Source: Onchocerca volvulus
Taxonomy: Eukaryota; Nematoda; Chromadorea; Rhabditida; Onchocercidae
Length of the DNA: 64,000 bases
Direction of reading: 5' to 3'
Assembly: GCA_000499405.2 (NCBI GenBank)
Contig: HG738136.1
Location: 1,351,274 to 1,415,273, forward strand
Shown here: in pieces, positions 51,703 through 64,000 of the stretch
Layout of the letters: the number at the start of each line of letters is the position of its first letter
Position numbering within the stretch: position 1 is the stretch's first letter
Translations under genes and position numbers: made by a program
The notes under the pieces: model-generated
The model's database searches: none
Seen by the model: the letters and a program-made list of their open reading frames with translations, nothing else
What the model was told of the DNA's origin: nothing

Positions 51703-54047
51703 ATATTTAGAAATATAAATCTGTAAATGAAAATAGTAGAAAAAAAGTGAAATACGGAAGGAGGAGATAAATTATCAGATAAGATAAGAGATAAGAAAGG
51801 TTGAATTCGCAATTCTGCGAAATGGACATAATTTATTTTCTTCTTGACCTATCGGCGAATAATTAATGAAGCAGTGCGATTTCATTTCCCGGCATATTTT
51901 AATTTAATAATCGCAAACTGGTACTTCCTAGCACTAGTATCTCGACAAATCTTTTTATATAAATCTTTGATAATTAAAAAATTTTAAAAAAGAAAAAGTT
52001 ATCAAAAAAAAAAAAAAACGGAAAATATTCGTAAACATATTCTATATATTTCCTTAACTCACGTCGTAAATTAGATCAGATCAGATTGCTTTTTTTGTTG
52101 ACTTTTGTTTTTCTCTCGCTAGATTCAATCTCTGAGATGTACCGGGCCAAAATGTTGATCTCATATACATTATTTTTTTTTTTTGAATTTTCAAAATTAA
52201 AAAAAAAAATTCAAATATACTTTGATTATTTTTAACATATTTTCTATTTCCGCTTCTTCAATTAATCATATGGAGAATTTTTTATTTTTTTTTTTTTCAT
52301 TTTTTCTGTAATTATTTCAATTCATCTTAGTTTCTGATCATTTAATATTCTTTTATACTTTCTCGAAATTTTTTTTTTCCATATTTCTATGCTTAGTTGA
52401 TCCATTTCAACCTATCCTAAACGATCATTTTAGTTTATTTAATCCGTAAATAATTAATTATTCAATTTCTTTTTACAAATTACATTCGATTTGGTAATTT
52501 TAATCGATCCAAACGGGATGATTCAGAAGTAATTTGTTAAATTTGCGCTTCATTTTCTTCCTTGAAATACGAGGAAATATTTCATTTCCAAAAATAGACC
52601 ATCTATTACGCTATTTACAATTTAATTTTGATTTTAAGCAAAAATAAATTTCAAAAATGACAAATATTTTGACGGAAGTCTTTGAAAAATATTGTTATAT
52701 TTATTTATGCTATAAAATCGATGTTATGATCTAAATTTTCAATCTTAAAACAGAAATTCATAAAAATCAATCAAAAGTTGCGGAAATTTTGAAGAAAATT
52801 TTGGCGCTATTTCGGCAATTTTTATTATTTTTCATAAAATTTTAATAAAAATTTATTTTAAATAACACGAAATGCTGTTATATACTATTATAAACATTGT
52901 AATAACAATTTTTCCTAAAATGTATTCATTGAATTAGTTTTGAAATGTTTTTGCTCAATTTCTGTGTATTTTTAGAAATTGCGAAAAAATTTCAATGAAA
53001 TTTTCTTAACATTTCCTAAAACAAATCAACAAAAAAATTTGCTAATGAAAACTTCAAAATAACTTTGAAACTCAAAATAGAATTTCAAAATGAAACTTTC
53101 AAAAAAAAGACGAAAAAGAAAAAAGAAAATAGAATTTCAAAATTCAAAATATTCGTTGTTTTCAAGCATAAAGAATCTTTCGTTCATTTTCTTCAATAAC
53201 AAAAAAATGGAAAATTCAAAAAAATGTACAAACATTTTTACATAGCATATGGATCAAATAACTGATATCATTATCGAAATCATTTTATCAATCAATAATA
53301 TTTTATTTAAAATAATTTATTATTAATTTCAATTCTTCATATAATTCTATTAATTATTCAAGAAATGAAAGGCATGATTCCATTTTAATCAAACTTATAA
53401 AACCTAAGAAATGTTGTTATTTGTTCTTCTAAATTAGTTTGTATGGAAAAATTTTTGTTTGAAATGAAATTTTGAAATGAAAACATAAGCTTCATTCATT
53501 CAAATTTCCTTCCAGAAAATTCTTTTAAGAATTTAAAAATGAAACTTGTCAAATTAATTACAATTAAACACTAATTTTTGCGAAAAAAATAGCATATAAA
53601 TCAGTATTATTGAGAGCAAGATAACAAATTAGTTATAGATTACAGATTTATTAATTAAATTGACAAGTTTGAAATTCATAAGTTCGGATTGATCAGTTAC
53701 AAACTTAATTACAACTAAGTTAACAAATTTGGATACTTTTGAAAGTATTTTTTTTTTTATTTCTCTTATTTTTGATGCAAAATTGCATTAGAACAATATT
53801 AAATGATAAAGTTAAGATGAAGTGATCAATCACTGATATTATCACAAAAGACTGATGTTATCACAAAAGAAAATTACTTATCAATGATTTGCAATAAATC
53901 CAATCAATGAATTACAAAATGAAGAGATTATCGAAGAAAAATGAATTTAAATTCTCGAAATTTTGATTTCATGCCATAAAAAATACCGTTATGAGCAACT
54001 TTTTTTTTTTTTGTTGTAATAGTTGCTTTGGTAAGAAAGTATTTTGG

Positions 54048-54060
54048 AGGTCAAAGGTCA
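54048..54060 (+). promoter_or_regulatory. Perfect DR1 nuclear-receptor element
   Basis: AGGTCA-A-AGGTCA, an exact direct repeat with one-base spacing, the consensus for HNF4/RXR-type receptors. It lies about 12.5 kb upstream of bli-4 in a gene-free region. No other support is available from sequence. Confidence 0.3.
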
Positions 54061-54240
54061 AACCAACATAAAAGACAATGCAAATAGTTCAGACAAGTGA
54101 AAAATCATTTCTGCCAATAAAATTTCTTTGATGAAAAGGCGAGAAATACTACCATAAAAAAGACATTCTGTTATTCGAGAAAGATTAAAATTCATATTTC
54201 ACAACAAACTTTGTCTGTCGTTGGACACATATCTACATTT

Positions 54241-54361
54241 ATGAGAGTGTATGTGTGTATGTATGTGAGTGTATGTTGTATGTGTGTATGTGAGCGTATT
54301 TTATATGTGGATGTATGTGTGTATGTGGGTGTATGCGTATTTGTATGTATGTATTTGTATA
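54241..54361 (+). repeat. TGTA/GTGTATG microsatellite
   Basis: An imperfect purine-pyrimidine alternating tract rich in TGTATGTG, able in principle to adopt Z-DNA. The minus-strand His/Thr-rich frame across it is an artefact. Confidence 0.85.
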
Positions 54362-54446
54362 AGCCATCATAAAGACACAAATTAAAATTCAGTATAAAAT
54401 GGAATTAACCGGTTTGCTACGGAGAATTCTTTTGTAAAAAAGGGGT

Positions 54447-54465
54447 CTCTCTCTCTCTCTCTTTC
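54447..54465 (+). repeat. CT dinucleotide run
   Basis: A short (CT)n tract just beyond the TGTA microsatellite. A matching GA tract lies at 62702-62731. Confidence 0.7.
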
Positions 54466-55077
54466 TGTAGTAATGAAGTAGAAATAATTTGTCATTTTAT
54501 TTGAAATAATTCTCTCCTAAAATAGCATTTTTTTCCATTTAAATCGAAATTTGAAATATTAAAAGCATTTTTTCATCCTTCATCCTTCAAAAAATAAACG
54601 AAATAATTCATTCATCAAATGACAATCAGTAAAAATTGAAATTGCATAATAATTAAAAAGTAATTAAATAAATTATTGATTGATTTGTAGTCGACTGATT
54701 TTGTAATTTGCACATTTTTTTGAACGATCAAAATTGACATCGTGTTCATCGATAAATAATTAATTGATTAAACAATATTAATTAATAGCAATGATTTTCT
54801 AAATTCCATTTACAAAGGAAATGCATGGTTGATTGAAAAGATGAAACAGGTAATTTTTTTAGCGGAATTTGCAAAATCGTTAGTTTGGAATTTTGGAAAA
54901 ATCATTAATTTAAAATTTTCCAAAATGCCACCAATTGTTCAGGTAATTAAAAAATAGCAATTCTTGATGATCGATTATTTATTGATTTGAAAATCTTTAA
55001 GTAAAATTTATATATTTTCTGAAATAAATATGCAATTATAAGGCTTCTATAAGAATAAATCATAAATATTATTACAT

Positions 55078-55305
55078 GATGAACTATGAATTCTTATTAT
55101 TTCCGGAAAAAAAGAAAAAATACGCAAATAATATTAAATGAAATTGCAAGATGAACTATGAACTCTTGTTAACGAAAACTTGAAATGATTATTTTTGGAA
55201 AAAGGAAAAAATACATCAATAATATAATACAGGATGAACTACGAACTGTTGTTCATTAATAAAAACTTGAAAAATTATTACTGGAAAAAAAAGAAATTTA
55301 AAAAG
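55078..55305 (+). repeat. Three degenerate tandem units, 72-83 bases
   Basis: Units begin with GATGAACTATGAA at 55078, 55150 and 55233. Each continues into an AACTTG...TTATT..GGAAAAAA stretch and ends in ATACATCAATAATAT-like sequence. Confidence 0.55.
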
Positions 55306-58069
55306 GAAATGGTTGATTGGAAAGGTGAAATAGGTAGTTAGCAAGTAATCCAAGCTAGTAACAGGTAGTTATAATAAAATGATTGATTAATCAATTTTTA
55401 AAATATTGCTTTTGGTAAAACTAGTTCGAATTTCATTGAAAATTTTGATGAAATTTTTTTCATTTCAAAATTCATGAAATCAATGCGCGCAGCGTTTAAA
55501 ATGTTTGCTATGTATGAAGGAAAAAATAAGGAGAGAAAATTCGTCGTAAAATGTGAAAAATTTTTCGCAAATAATATGAACTTTTTCGCAGAATAAAATT
55601 TTGATTTTACACGTATATAAACCGGAAATTGAGAGTAATTATGAATTGCATCATCTCACATCATAATGTATTCATCTATTGCACCAAAGTTAACGATATT
55701 TTGATGACAGTATGTGACAGACAGAAAATAAAAAAAATTTCTGACTCGATAAATTTATTGCAAAATCATTTTGTATTTATTTAATGATAAAATCAAATGA
55801 AAGTTGTATTGATCAAATCAAAAATTCGTAAATGATCATTAATGATCTTAAAATATCTCGAATCCGATTTTGAATTTTAACTTCAGTATATATTCATGAT
55901 ACCGTCATCTTGACATATTCATCAGTAATGCAACTCTCAAAAGTAAATTTATTAGGAAATTGGATATCAAGATTTTCTTGATATTACGGATGTTAAAATT
56001 ATCAAAAAAAAAAAAAAAAAAAAAAAAAAAGAAAAATTAAAACTGATTATTTGTCAATAACTGAAGCTTATTTATTTCATGAAAATGCTTCTTTTGCAAA
56101 TAAATTCATTGACAAAATTTTTTTATTTATCAATTAAATTTAATCAAAATATTTGAAAAAAATGATAAAAAAAAAGTTTATTTTTTACTTTTAGTTTGAG
56201 AAGAAACTTCAACGAAATAAATGATGACGAGAAATTGAAAACTGGAAATTTTAAATTTGTATCTTTAACGAAATAAATATATAATGAAGATAATCTCTTA
56301 AAAATTATTTTTCCAATTTTTACCAATTGTTTGTATAGTAATTATTGAATTTTCAATTAAAATCTCATTTCTTATTAATGAATTCCATATTACTGTGAAC
56401 GATTAATTAGTCGTAATTAATTGCTCCTATCTTAATTATCCGTTCCGTAAAACCAACAATTAATGATTAATGGATTCTCTTCTGATCATTTTATATGTTT
56501 TCTGATGCAATTGTACAACAACAATATTATAAAGTGTCTGAACGTGTTTACATACGTCTTTGACGTATTTGACGTGCAAGATTTACCTGTATGGGGTAAT
56601 AAATTAAATTCATTTCTATTTAAATTTCAAATTGAGTTAATTTTTAATAAAAAACTTTCAATTTAATGTATGTGTGAATGAATATTTAATTTGTAAAGAT
56701 TTGACGTAGTGCCAGGTGATTCAGACATTTAAGCGTAAATAAGTTGAATTTATTTTTAATAAAATTTCAAATTAAGTTTTTTTCCACCAGAATTTCTGTT
56801 TTAATTATATAATGATAGTATGATGAAATGATTGCAAAAAAGAAAAAAAAGAAAAAGTCAATAGAATATTAAATAAATCGTATTGATAGAAAAGTAAACC
56901 CATTGAAATTTTCGATCATCCAATAGCTTTGTAAATAAACGTTAAAATCAAAATGTTTGTCAACGATGATGACAAAAGGCTCAAAATCAAACAAAAAATT
57001 AAAAAAAAACTTTTCATGGTTCGATGATTTTGAAAAAAATTAAAGCAATTTCAAATAATTGACATCATCCTATGATTCATCGATATAAAAAGAGATATTT
57101 ATGATAGATATCAAAGGAAAATTTTAAATTCTAAAACTTCAAATCCCAAATTAAATCTTTGGAAAAAGAAAACTAAACAATCAGAAATAAATGGCTTGGC
57201 AAAAAAAAAAAAATAAATAAATAAAATTCACTTTATCTTAATGGATAAAATTGAATTAAAATTATTTCAATGAATCAAATTATATATGTTTTTTTTTACG
57301 AAATCTATCACATATATCAATAAATTTTGAGCTAAAATTATTGGCAAGAAATCAATTGCAAGAAATTTATTTCCGGAAAAAAGAACTAGAATTTCGTAAT
57401 GTTTTCCTATTCAAATTTTTGAAATTTAAAAGGCCTAATTTTAAATTTTTGTTACAACTTTTTTTTTTCTCTACAACTTTTAATTATCAGTAATGATTGA
57501 TAGAAATTTTTTTTCTATTCGATACGAAAAATATTTGGTTTTTAAACATCTAAATAACAGGAAAAAATGTGAAATCAAGATGGCAAAACTTGTTTTATAT
57601 CAAAAATTTGATTTGTAATCTATTCCAGTAAAAGATAAATTCAATTTTTTGCTCCACTCTACGCTTCTTATCTTGAAATATTTGAAAAATAAAAGCAATT
57701 TATTTAATGATCAAAAATATCAATAATGGAATTAAAATTTTTATAGAAAAAAAAATCATTATATTTATCCTCCAAGTGAGCAAATTTTCGTTAATTTGCT
57801 CATTGAAAAATTGAATTTTTATTTCAAATTTTCAATTTTAATCATAAAATTTCTTTTTCATTGCTTATCTAACACTGATAGTTTATGCTTTGAGCAACAA
57901 AACAAACTTGAAGTTTCAATTTGATCAACTTCCATTGTTCGCAGACAAAAAAAAAAAAAAACATCTCAATTTCAAATTTATTCGATTCATTTAATTTCAT
58001 TTCTATCATCTATCATTCTATTCTCTGAATGTGAATAAAATATTATTCTTTGTCTTAAATAAGCATGGC

Positions 58070-58605
58070 TGCAAGAAAAATTCCGCATGAGAATTCAAGT
58101 TGCATTGAGATGATTAACTTCGAAATCTTTAATAATTAATCTTTTTCAGGAATAAAACATTTCAATATGTGTTTTACGTGAGATTTCATATCAGACTAAA
58201 AATTATACACGTATCTTAAGTTGGAATTCACGTTGCACTAAGAGTAATAAACGGCATTCCACGTGAGAATTCACGTTTGCACTAAGGATAATCGTTTTCT
58301 ACATCAGTGTCCACGTTGCATTACAGAAAATATGTTTTTCACGTGAATGAGTTTCAGGTAAGATATCAGACTGAAAATAATATATGGATGAGTTTACGGA
58401 TGAGTTTACTTACGGATGAGTTTACGGATGAGTTTACGTTCCACTAAGAATAATGAATATTACTCCACGTATTCCAGGTGTGAGTTCACGTTGCATCATA
58501 CGTGTTTTACGTTTGTTTGGCTGTGCATCATATTTTTTCTGTTGTTGTTGTATGAAAATAATTGAAAATCTTTAATATTTAATTTTTTTAGGAATGAAAT
58601 ATTTT
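58070..58605 (+). repeat. Complex degenerate repeat array with CACGTGA and TTCACGTTGCA motifs
   Basis: CACGTGAGAATTCACGTT and TTCACGTTGCACTAAGA variants recur at least six times. GGATGAGTTTAC occurs four times at 58386-58440. The outer segments (58121-58165 and 58563-58605) resemble each other at a spacing of about 442 bases. G+C content is higher than in the flanks. No coding frame was seen. Confidence 0.6.
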
Positions 58606-61600
58606 AAGAATTATCTATCATGGCGTGATTTTCATATTTCATAGCTTTTTTTCATTAATTCAAGTCCTTTTTTTTTTCAAATTTCAATAAAAAATAAATT
58701 TTATAATCTTCTGAAAGACATTTTTGAAATATAATTTCAATTTTAATTATTTAATATTCTAACTCAATAAAAAAAAGTTCGAGTTTATGAAAGGACAAAT
58801 CTAAACACTTGTAAGCGTGAAATTTGGCATGATTCTATGATCTGATAAAACTTTAATTACACAAAACATTAAATTTGAATTATACAAAAAAAAGTTTAAA
58901 CTAATTAAAAGGACAGATCCAAATTTCTAAAAAGCATCAAATTTCAGTTTCAATAAAAGTTTCACTATAGAAAACGTTTCAATAGATGATTTTGAAAACT
59001 TAATGAATAATGATATTTGTTTATATTTTTCTCATGTGAACAAAAAGCAATTAATTTTTATGACCATTTTATACTTTTTTTTTCGACTTGAACTTTTTTC
59101 TTTAAATTGAAATTTATTGAAACTTGACGATGAAAACTTTTTATTCAAGTAAACAATTGAATGTTTACAATCATTTTCACATTCATTAAAAATAAGAAAT
59201 AAATTAAATTACATAAAAAAGGTATAATTTGAAATTATTTGAAAATTCAAAAGAGACGATAATAGTAATTGTAATAGTTGTTGACATTTTCGCTATTTCT
59301 TCAAGAAATTAAATTGATGTATGGCACCCGGAACTAATGATTGATCATTTTAATTACTTCCAAATATTGCAAACAAAAGTTCCGAAGAAATGATAAGAAA
59401 GAAAAAAGTTAAGATAAAAACCTGCCTACATTCGGGGGAAAATGTTAGTATCATCATCGTATTAAAAAATATTTCCGAGTTGATTTGTTGAAGTGTATTT
59501 AAACTGGCAAAAAAAAAAAAAGTATTACAAAAATTAAACAATTAATCAATCAATAATGAATATTTTTTTTTTTTTTAAAAATCATTATTGATTTTTAAAA
59601 TTATCAGATGTTACGTGACGAAAGTTTGTACAAAAATGAAACCATTGCAATGAAAATAATTGTAATAATTATTTCATTCCATCTAAGAAATATTAAATTG
59701 AAATCAATCGATATCGATGACACACGAAAAATGTATCCATTGAATCGTATATTTGTAATTTATGAAAAGAAATATTGCAAAATTTATACTTTAAAAAACA
59801 AAAATTTTATCTCAGCGATATCAAAGACAAGAAATATGAATTATTATAACTAATAATAATTAAAAATTAGTATAGCATTAACTATTAACTACCTATTAAT
59901 AGGAAATAATAGGTAATTAATTCAAGAAATTCAAATGAGAAAATGCAATAATTTTATCTAAACAAACATCGAAAGCGAAAAAATCAATTGTACATGATAT
60001 TTTCAAAATAGAATTTAAATTTTGATTAAAATTTTATTGAAAGAAAATTTCAATTACATCAAATTTTCAATAAAACTTAATTGAATTAATAATTATAGCA
60101 ATTCATATTTCATGTCTTTAATGCCATTAATTGTGGTACTTATTTGAAAATATGTGAAAACAATAAAAATGCTTAATTTGCAAGTAAAACCACAATTTTC
60201 CTCTTATTTTTATTGCTTCTTAAATCGAGAAAATATAATCTGAAATCAATTGATATCTATGGTACTATCAATCTTTTCCCGTAAACAAGAAAAATTTGTT
60301 AATAAAATGAACTTAAATAAAATTTATTTTGTTTAAATTCATTTTTAATTTTTTATTTTTTCGAAGTTTCTTATTCTTTTTTTTTTTTTGATTTTTAACG
60401 ATTTTAATTTTCATTTATTCAAACAGGAAATCTTAAATTTAAACTGAACAAAAAAAAGTTTCTGTCTTTTTTTTTTTTTAAAAAAAAATGATTGGTTAAT
60501 TAATCAACTTGATTATTTTTTTTTTTGCGTATTTATTCCGAATAAGTTTATTTAATCCAATGATGTCTGAACATTATCAGATAAAAGTACTATGAAAGAA
60601 CATTTAATTAGCTTAATTAAATAGATTTTCGATTTATTGAAATAAAAATTCCGCCTAATTTGAGGTGGGTTTAAGTTTATAAAAATATCATTCTTGAATA
60701 AAATTCCTGATAAAAACTCTTGATATCAGATATCAATCAATTCTCTGAATTTAGCATGGATATTCGGATCGTTTAATTTTTGGCAATCGATAATAATTAA
60801 AAAATAAATGATTAGTTGGCTTATTCTTTCGAAATTCTCGAAAAATCTTGAAAAAATCAAAGAAAATCCCTGTAAAATTGTTACATTAAAAGAGTTTTGC
60901 TAAATTTCTAAGCCTGAAAACATTTGAAAATAATTAAGTTTGGCTTGCTTTTTGCTAATGAGAAGTGACTTTTTTGCAATATTGAATTCTCTTGAGGTAT
61001 CACATGATAAGCTATCATCGTCAAATAATCATAATCAGTTACAAGGCTTTTAAAAATTATTTGGACTATGAGTTTTGAAATTGGCCAAAAATTTCTCTTA
61101 TTATTTTGGATTCAAAAATGATCTATCCGTAAAACTTCAATCTTTTTTTCATTTTTTTTTCCTTTTTTGATGTTGTTGACATTTTCGAAAAATGTCAAAT
61201 TTGTCGTGAAAATTTTTTTTCTCTTGAAAAATTTAACAAATTCCCAACAATTCATCAATAAAACATGAATGAGCAAATGTATCTGATATCTTTATCCTTC
61301 AAAATATTGATAAATTCGAGAATTATTAAAGTTTTAATTGCCGCAAAAAAAAAACTTCTCATGAGAAATTTGTTTATTTACATTTAATTAAATAGTTTCA
61401 TATTTTGTTAAATATTCATGAAAATTAAACTAAATTGGAAATAACGTTTTCAATACTTCCAATTTAATTATACTAATGTTGCAACTGTAATAAAATTTCC
61501 ATGCAAATTTTATCGATTTATTATTTGTCTATGAAAATTAAGTTAAATTAATAAGGCCAAAATGGTGTTAATATTTCTAATTTAATTGCATAATGTTTCT

Positions 61601-64000
61601 AGCTTAATTACTTAATTACACAATTTATCACAACTCTAATGAAATTTCCATAAAGTATAACTTGTATACATAGACCGATTAATTTGTTCAATAATTTCAA
61701 TTTATAGTGTTGATCAACTCTTTCAATAACTTTTAATTTATTGTTGCAGCAATTTGTTCCATCGATCAGTTATTCTTGTCTTGAGACATAGCTTTGAAAA
61801 CTAGGCTCATAAAATTGCCAATGTAAAAATTTGAGACAAGTTATAAATTTAAGATATACATCTAGAATAAGCTCATAAATAGCCAAAAGAATAAGCTGGA
61901 ACAAGCTTTTATAGGCCAAGTTCCTTGGATCGATAAATTGCCAGTCAATTGTGGCCAAAAAAGAATGAGAAAAGAGAAGTAGTAGAAATTGAAAGTGTTC
62001 ATAATCAAGATAGGAAGAGGAAAAGATGTTAATTCAAATCTTTCCTCCTATTTCTAAATAAGTGCTTTCTGGACCTGAATTTATCCTCTTAAAGTACCAT
62101 CATGATAAGACTAGGCCTTGTTCTCTTTCTTTCTCTCCTTCTCTCTCCCTCTTCAAAGATGATGTCCAAGAGGATATTCATTTCGAGATCAAATCGAAAA
62201 AAGGACCAATCGGACAATTCATATCTCGTCAATTTCTTCGCATGTTCTGCTTAGTTCATATTTTTTAGTTCATCAATTGTCAACAACAAGAAAGTCGAAA
62301 AGAACAATCTATTCGTTTTGCGCTTTTCTTCATTCCATAAATGCATTTTCTTATAAGCCTTGTGAGCCCTAAAGAGCCTTAGGCTCTTATTACTTGCTTT
62401 TACGATTTAAATTGATTCTTCAGAAGCCTAGTTGCTAACGCTTAATATATTTCATTCAGCCAAAATTGCTCCCCAAGTACATCACTTCATTCAACTAGTA
62501 CTATCTAATTTCCTTCTTGACTATTATTTAATTTTCCACACTTGTTTAGCATATTTATCCCAAGTGTTTATTTCGAGAATTATAAAATTAAAAGCAACTT
62601 GGCCAATGGTTAAAAATATTGGCTATTTAATTGTTTATAGTGGTTTGTTATTTGAAGACTATAAAAAATAAAAGAATTTAGCCAATGATTACATTGGCCA
62701 TAGAGAGAGGGAGAGAGAGAGAGAGAGAGAAAAGAAAAAAAAGCCTATTCGAGAACTTTAATAAAATAGCATTGCTTTTTTGCAGCCTACTAAATAACTT
62801 TTTTTTTTCAGACTAATAAAAAGAAGAAGTGTAATCATAGTAAAACATTTGAGAATATGCTAAATTAATTAATTGTTTATTGTCAACTTGGATTAATTGA
62901 GAGAAAAAGCCAATTTATTTTTTGTAGCCTAAATTAACTTTTCCTATCTAGGCTATCTATCTAATATTTTATAGTTTATTTTGCTAAAGGATAAGATGTT
63001 GAGTACTAAAAATATGAATCGTCACAAGTCAAGTTTAATTAATGAATGCAAAATCTACTTTCAGAGTTATACAGTTGTGAAGACAAATTGAACTTGAGAG
63101 AAGACGAAAATGTGAAATGCTAATTAAGCTTGGCCTAATTAGCATTTATTGACAATCTTAATTATTCCATTGTTGATATCTACCATTTTATTCAATATTT
63201 ACCACTACTATATCCTAAATTGCATGCAATATCAAATAAATATTTCAAAAAAAAAAAAATCTTATTTTCATTCCTTCCGCATAAAATATTTAAAAAATCG
63301 ATTATTTCTATCCCTCCTATATAAATATTTGAAAAATCGAAACGGTTGAATCAGTTTTTTTCTTTTTTTTCTTTGCGTTTGATCAGGGTCACTTTGATAA
63401 ATCATCCGTATAATGTCATGCTTATCTTAATTATCATTATCTGAATTAGTTATCATGCTGTTAATTATCATTATCTTAATTATTATAATCCGAATAATTT
63501 GACAGACTGTCTCATTGATTCATCCCATCAATATTTCATTTTCATCTTAGAATCAAAATTATTCCTATTTTCATTACTTATACTCATTTGATAGAGATTT
63601 GAATTATAATTTTGAAGGTTTCATAACAATTCATTTCTCAAATGCAATTTTTGAATATTATCTTGAAAAAAAAAAAAAAAAGACATATTATTCGTTTTTA
63701 GCTTTAATTTTAATTATTGATTTTTTTGTGTTCTCAAGAATGCATGGTTTTTGAATCTTTTCAATCACATCATCATACTTGTCAACTATAAACTGTTAAA
63801 TAGCTAAAAATGCTAAGGCGCATTTGATTTGCAATGATGAATTAAGCATTCTGATTGCTTTTTAGTAAAAAAAAAGTAGTTTGGATTTTTTTCTGAAGTT
63901 TTATTTTTTATAAATTAAAAAAATTAGCAGGAAGGAGTGGGAGGTTTTTTTGTTATTGCATGTTTAAAAAAATTGGGAAAAAAAAAGTTTCTAGCTGTTT
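58606..64000. other. Distal gene-free DNA
   Basis: A+T-rich DNA with A/T runs, a pyrimidine tract at about 62121-62152 and a GA microsatellite at 62702-62731. Short open frames on both strands show no family resemblance or splice structure. Confidence 0.55.
62702..62731 (+). repeat. GA microsatellite
   Basis: (GA)n with one GGG interruption, running into an A-rich tail. Confidence 0.9.

Noticed and set aside
54192..54380. Minus-strand His/Thr-rich frame
   Set aside because: It is an artefact of the TGTA microsatellite.

Overview
The window reads as nuclear DNA of a parasitic nematode, most likely a spirurid or filarial worm. The DNA is very A+T-rich with many homopolymer runs. Introns are numerous, start with GTAAGT-like donors and end in TTTCAG-like acceptors. 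Nearly every gene has a splice acceptor a few bases before its ATG, as expected for spliced-leader trans-splicing. The largest gene matches the nematode proprotein convertase BLI-4 (blisterase). The genus cannot be fixed from the sequence alone. No bacterial operons, rRNA, CRISPR arrays or convincing tRNAs were seen.

Layout: (1) 1.35-4.33 kb, + strand: a six-exon proteasome beta subunit (PSMB2/PBS-4). (2) 5.17-6.28 kb, - strand: an intronless, divergent V-ATPase subunit C. (3) 9.82-11.98 kb, - strand: a four-exon gene for a 300-residue protein I do not recognise. (4) 17.41-19.59 kb, - strand: a four-exon mitochondrial ribosome recycling factor. (5) 22.37-41.52 kb, - strand: bli-4, with twelve shared exons for signal peptide, prodomain, subtilisin domain and P domain. 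These are followed by two alternative sets of 3' exons. One set (33.2-34.8 kb) gives a short membrane-anchored form with a Thr-rich tail. The other (22.4-27.6 kb) gives a long form with a Cys-rich domain, its own membrane segment and a cytoplasmic sorting tail. (6) 41.5-64 kb: about 22 kb upstream of bli-4 with no convincing gene, holding microsatellites and several degenerate duplications.

The intron between the two bli-4 terminal exon sets carries a broken Helitron-type helicase relic on the opposite strand (26.56-27.23 kb), with a probable N-terminal piece at 25.7-25.9 kb. Exon phases were checked by hand for every multi-exon gene and all junctions keep frame. The five genes do not form an obvious pathway. 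Four of the five are on the minus strand, but spacing of several kb gives no clear operon. The most interesting features are the modular bli-4 3' end, the intronless V-ATPase C copy, the unrecognised 300-residue gene and the Helitron fossil.
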